The notes under the pieces are model-generated. The model saw only the letters and a list, made by a program, of their open reading frames with translations, ran no database searches and was not told the DNA's origin. From positions 1 to 6,967 of the forward strand of contig JAZQUR010000043.1 of the NCBI GenBank assembly GCA_045631425.1: a stretch of DNA of 6,967 bases, in the 5' to 3' direction. Source of the stretch: Treponema_I sp045631425. Lineage in GTDB: Bacteria > Spirochaetota > Spirochaetia > Treponematales > Treponemataceae. The position numbers and the translations under genes are program-made. Shown piece after piece: positions 4,821-6,967 of this stretch (positions are counted from its first letter, which is position 1; each line of letters opens with the position of its first letter).

Positions 4821-6967
4821 ATGTCGCTAGAACTTGATAACTTAGAAGATTTCGACTCTGACAAAACTCAAAGTATAGAATTAGAAGAATATGGTGTTTG
4901 GGTAAAAAAGGAAACTCCAGAATTTACAGAAGATATACTCTCTGCAGACGACATTTTTAATCCAGACTTTTTACAAGATACAACTCAAGAGCCTCCACAA
5001 GTTTCTGAAGTAGCAGAAAAAACCGAAAATCCAGTTGAAGATATAAATTTAGTTTCAGAACTAGCTGAAAATCCAGTTGAAAATATTACAGAAACTATTC
5101 CAGAAGACATTTTTGAAGAAAATCCAGTTGATATTCCAGTAGAAACAGAAGTTTTAGCTGAAAGCGATTTACCAGAAGGGTTTGATATTCCAGATTTATC
5201 AAACATTGGGGATATTGATTTAGCTTCAGAACCAGTTGTAAATCAAGAAACACTAGTTGAACCAGAAGTTACTCCAGAAAGCGATATGCCAGAAGGGTTT
5301 GATATTCCAGATTTAGCAAACATTGGGGATATTGATCTTTCAGCTTTTATGAGCGATTTTGAGGCTTCTGCACCAGCGCCAAAATCACCTTCTACTCCAT
5401 CATCAAACGCAACAGAAGAAGTTAGTCTTGATGATTTTATGGATTTTACATCAGAATTTGTTTCTCTAGATGATTTTATTACTCCAACAGAAGAAAAAAA
5501 TGATATTATCGGGGATGAACCGCTTGATATCCAACTTACATTTGATGATAACTATGCAACTTCCACAGGTGCAAATCCTCTTGAAGAAATGGAAACAGAA
5601 TTTGTAGATGGATTTTTACCTACTGGCGACGATATTTTAGATAATTTCGATGATATTTTTGACAGTGTAACTGATATTGCAGAACCTGAAGTTAGAGAAG
5701 AGCAAAAAACTGAGCCTACAGATATTTCTTTTGATTCAGTTGATGATTTCGATGACTTATTGGCTTCATTATCTGATGCACCACCTTCTACAGAAAATAT
5801 TATTGATAAAAACAAAAAAGTTACCGAAAATAATCAATATAATATCAGTGTAAATCTTGAGGAAGATAATATTATTCAAGATACAACACCAGAAATTGAT
5901 GATAATGAAGATGACTTTAATGTATCTCTTTTTTCTGACGATGATATAAGTAATAATCTCAACAAAGATGACAAACAAAACAATGATGATGCAGTGGAGG
6001 CAACACCTATGATTAATAATGATGATTCAGTTTTTTCTATCGCTGATTTGGACGATTCAATCTCATTTGTGGATGAAACACCAATGGATATTGGCGGCAT
6101 TCCAGTAATTGATGAAACAATTTCAGCTGAATCAACCCAAAATGATGTTGCTGATTCAGGAGACTGTCCCTTTCGAGAAATGAGTTCTGATGTAACATCA
6201 GAACAAAATCCTGATAATGATAATCCATTCTTCCCTATCGAAACAACTTTTGTTGATAACGGAGAATTACCTTATACAGAAGATGTAAAACCAGAAATGA
6301 CACCAGAAACAGAATTACCAGCTGAAGATAGCTTCTCTATGGATACAAACTTTGTTGAAGAACCAGCTTTTGCTGATGATTCAATGGTTTCTTACGAAGA
6401 ACCTTCTATGACTGAAGAATTACTTGCATTTGAAGAAACAGCTGTTGAAGAAGAACCAGTTGCTTTTGACGAACCTGTTGCTACAGAAGAAATCGCTGAA
6501 ACTGAAACACCTGCTGAAGATAGCTTCGTTATGGATACAAACTTCTCTGAAGAACCAGCTTTTACTGAGGATTCTATAGTTTCTTACGAAGAACCTGTTG
6601 CAGAGGAAACAGTTACTTTTGATGAACCTGCTTTCACTGACGAAGCTGTTACAGAAGAAATCGCTGAAACTGAAACACCTGCTGAAGATAGCTTCTCTAT
6701 GGATACAAACTTTGTTGAAGAACCAGCTTTTACTGATGATTCTATAATTTCTTATGAAGAACCTGTTGCAGAGGAAACTGTTACTTTTGATGAACCTGCC
6801 TTAACTGAAGAAGAGGTTACAGAAGAAATCGCTGAAACTGAAACCCCAGCTGAAGATAGCTTCGTTATGGATACAAACTTCTCTGAAGAACCAGCTTTTA
6901 CTGAGGATTCTATAGTTTCTTACGAAGAACCTGTTGCAGAGGAAACAGTTACTTTTGATGAACCTGC
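4821..6967 (+). CDS. Very large acidic repeat protein of unknown function (3' end outside window)
   Basis: An uninterrupted frame of 715 codons from ATG 4821 to the window edge; the stop codon is not in view. GGAG at 4812-4815, five bases from the ATG, supports the start. There is no signal peptide or membrane segment, so a cytoplasmic location is likely. The protein is dominated by Glu, Asp, Thr, Pro, Ser and Val. It has about 15 Lys+Arg in all, none after residue 490, no His, one Cys (449) and one Trp (27). A short ordered-looking block lies near the start (IELEEYGVWVKKETPE, about 19-34). The middle has two copies of PEGFDIPDL(S/A)NIGDIDL (about 115-134 and 154-173) and many hydrophobic-acidic motifs such as SLDDFMDF, SLDDFIT and FDDIFD. 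From residue 501 come tandem 56-residue repeats. The family is not recognised. Disorder and a scaffold or binding role are inferences from composition. The divergent neighbour is the FtsB-like gene. Confidence 0.88.
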   Translation, partial: MSLELDNLEDFDSDKTQSIELEEYGVWVKKETPEFTEDILSADDIFNPDFLQDTTQEPPQVSEVAEKTENPVEDINLVSELAENPVENITETIPEDIFEENPVDIPVETEVLAESDLPEGFDIPDLSNIGDIDLASEPVVNQETLVEPEVTPESDMPEGFDIPDLANIGDIDLSAFMSDFEASAPAPKSPSTPSSNATEEVSLDDFMDFTSEFVSLDDFITPTEEKNDIIGDEPLDIQLTFDDNYATSTGANPLEEMETEFVDGFLPTGDDILDNFDDIFDSVTDIAEPEVREEQKTEPTDISFDSVDDFDDLLASLSDAPPSTENIIDKNKKVTENNQYNISVNLEEDNIIQDTTPEIDDNEDDFNVSLFSDDDISNNLNKDDKQNNDDAVEATPMINNDDSVFSIADLDDSISFVDETPMDIGGIPVIDETISAESTQNDVADSGDCPFREMSSDVTSEQNPDNDNPFFPIETTFVDNGELPYTEDVKPEMTPETELPAEDSFSMDTNFVEEPAFADDSMVSYEEPSMTEELLAFEETAVEEEPVAFDEPVATEEIAETETPAEDSFVMDTNFSEEPAFTEDSIVSYEEPVAEETVTFDEPAFTDEAVTEEIAETETPAEDSFSMDTNFVEEPAFTDDSIISYEEPVAEETVTFDEPALTEEEVTEEIAETETPAEDSFVMDTNFSEEPAFTEDSIVSYEEPVAEETVTFDEP
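5163..5339 (+). repeat. Two copies of a 60-bp coding repeat, 117 bp apart
   Basis: Bases 5163-5222 and 5280-5339 encode SDLPEGFDIPDLSNIGDIDL and SDMPEGFDIPDLANIGDIDL. The copies differ at about five bases, so they come from a recent duplication or are kept alike by gene conversion. Just upstream a shorter 15-bp unit (gaaaatccagttga plus one base) appears at 5025, 5067 and 5118, encoding ENPVE, ENPVE and ENPVD. Confidence 0.85.
6321..6967 (+). repeat. Tandem 168-bp (56-residue) coding repeats with alternating A/B subtypes
   Basis: Units begin AEDSF at 6321, 6513, 6681 and 6849; the first is 192 bp, the next two are 168 bp, and the last is cut by the window. Units 1 and 3 (type A) read FSMDTNFVEEPAF; units 2 and 4 (type B) read FVMDTNFSEEPAF. 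Each goes on with a (D/E)DS(I/M)(V/I)SYEEP core, usually followed by VAEETVTFDEPA and TEEIAETETPAEDS. Bases 6513-6631 and 6849-6967 (both type B) are identical over all 119 bases, so the true duplication unit appears to be the 336-bp A+B pair. The array probably continues past the window. Confidence 0.92.

Noticed and set aside
4985..6228. Several minus-strand Ser-rich open frames opposite the acidic gene
   Set aside because: They arise because GAA/TCA/GAT-rich repeat codons read as Ser/Phe/Ile on the other strand. The plus frame is uninterrupted, has a good RBS and continues past them.
6321..6967. CRISPR-like array
   Set aside because: The periodic units are 168 bp, in frame and translated, with no short repeat-spacer pattern.

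Overview
The window is low-GC, gene-dense bacterial DNA. It carries housekeeping genes on both strands, a fragment of an insertion sequence at the left edge, and a very large acidic repeat gene that runs off the right edge. The low GC, the mixture of a HemW-type enzyme, a signal peptidase I homologue, SmpB, a TsaC/YrdC protein and an FtsB-like protein, and the overall protein style suggest a spirochaete, most likely Treponema. That assignment is inference from gene content and was not checked against any database.

Left part (1-2162, all on the minus strand). Positions 1-141 are the 5' end of an IS3-family (IS150-like) element: a TG-type terminal end and the first 30 codons of its OrfA. Just inside the end is a hairpin that contains the OrfA ribosome binding site and is followed by seven T. 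It lies about 40 bp downstream of hemW, so it faces transcription coming from the lepB-hemW operon. hemW is a radical-SAM protein. Upstream of it, lepB encodes a signal peptidase I homologue in which both catalytic positions appear replaced (Ser to Ala, Lys to Arg).

Centre (2163-3605). A 102-bp divergent region holds two well-formed sigma-70-type promoters whose -35 boxes are 1 bp apart, one driving lepB-hemW and one driving smpB. The smpB promoter places transcription initiation at or next to the ATG, so its mRNA is probably leaderless. smpB is followed after 45 bp by a gene for an exported protein of unknown function, which ends tail-to-tail 6 bp from tsaC.

Right part (3606-6967). tsaC (t6A tRNA modification) lies 3 bp downstream of an FtsB/DivIC-like cell-division gene, both on the minus strand. 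The latter has an unusual second membrane segment. A 174-bp divergent spacer contains a dyad of two DnaA-box-like 9-mers and leads to an open frame of at least 715 codons on the plus strand (4821 to the window end). The encoded protein is extremely acidic, has only about 15 basic residues and no histidine, is probably disordered, and ends in 56-residue tandem repeats that alternate between two subtypes (A-B-A-B). This is the least explained item in the window.

The housekeeping genes touch protein export (lepB homologue), ribosome rescue (smpB), tRNA modification (tsaC), haem or cofactor handling (hemW) and division (ftsB-like). They do not form one pathway.
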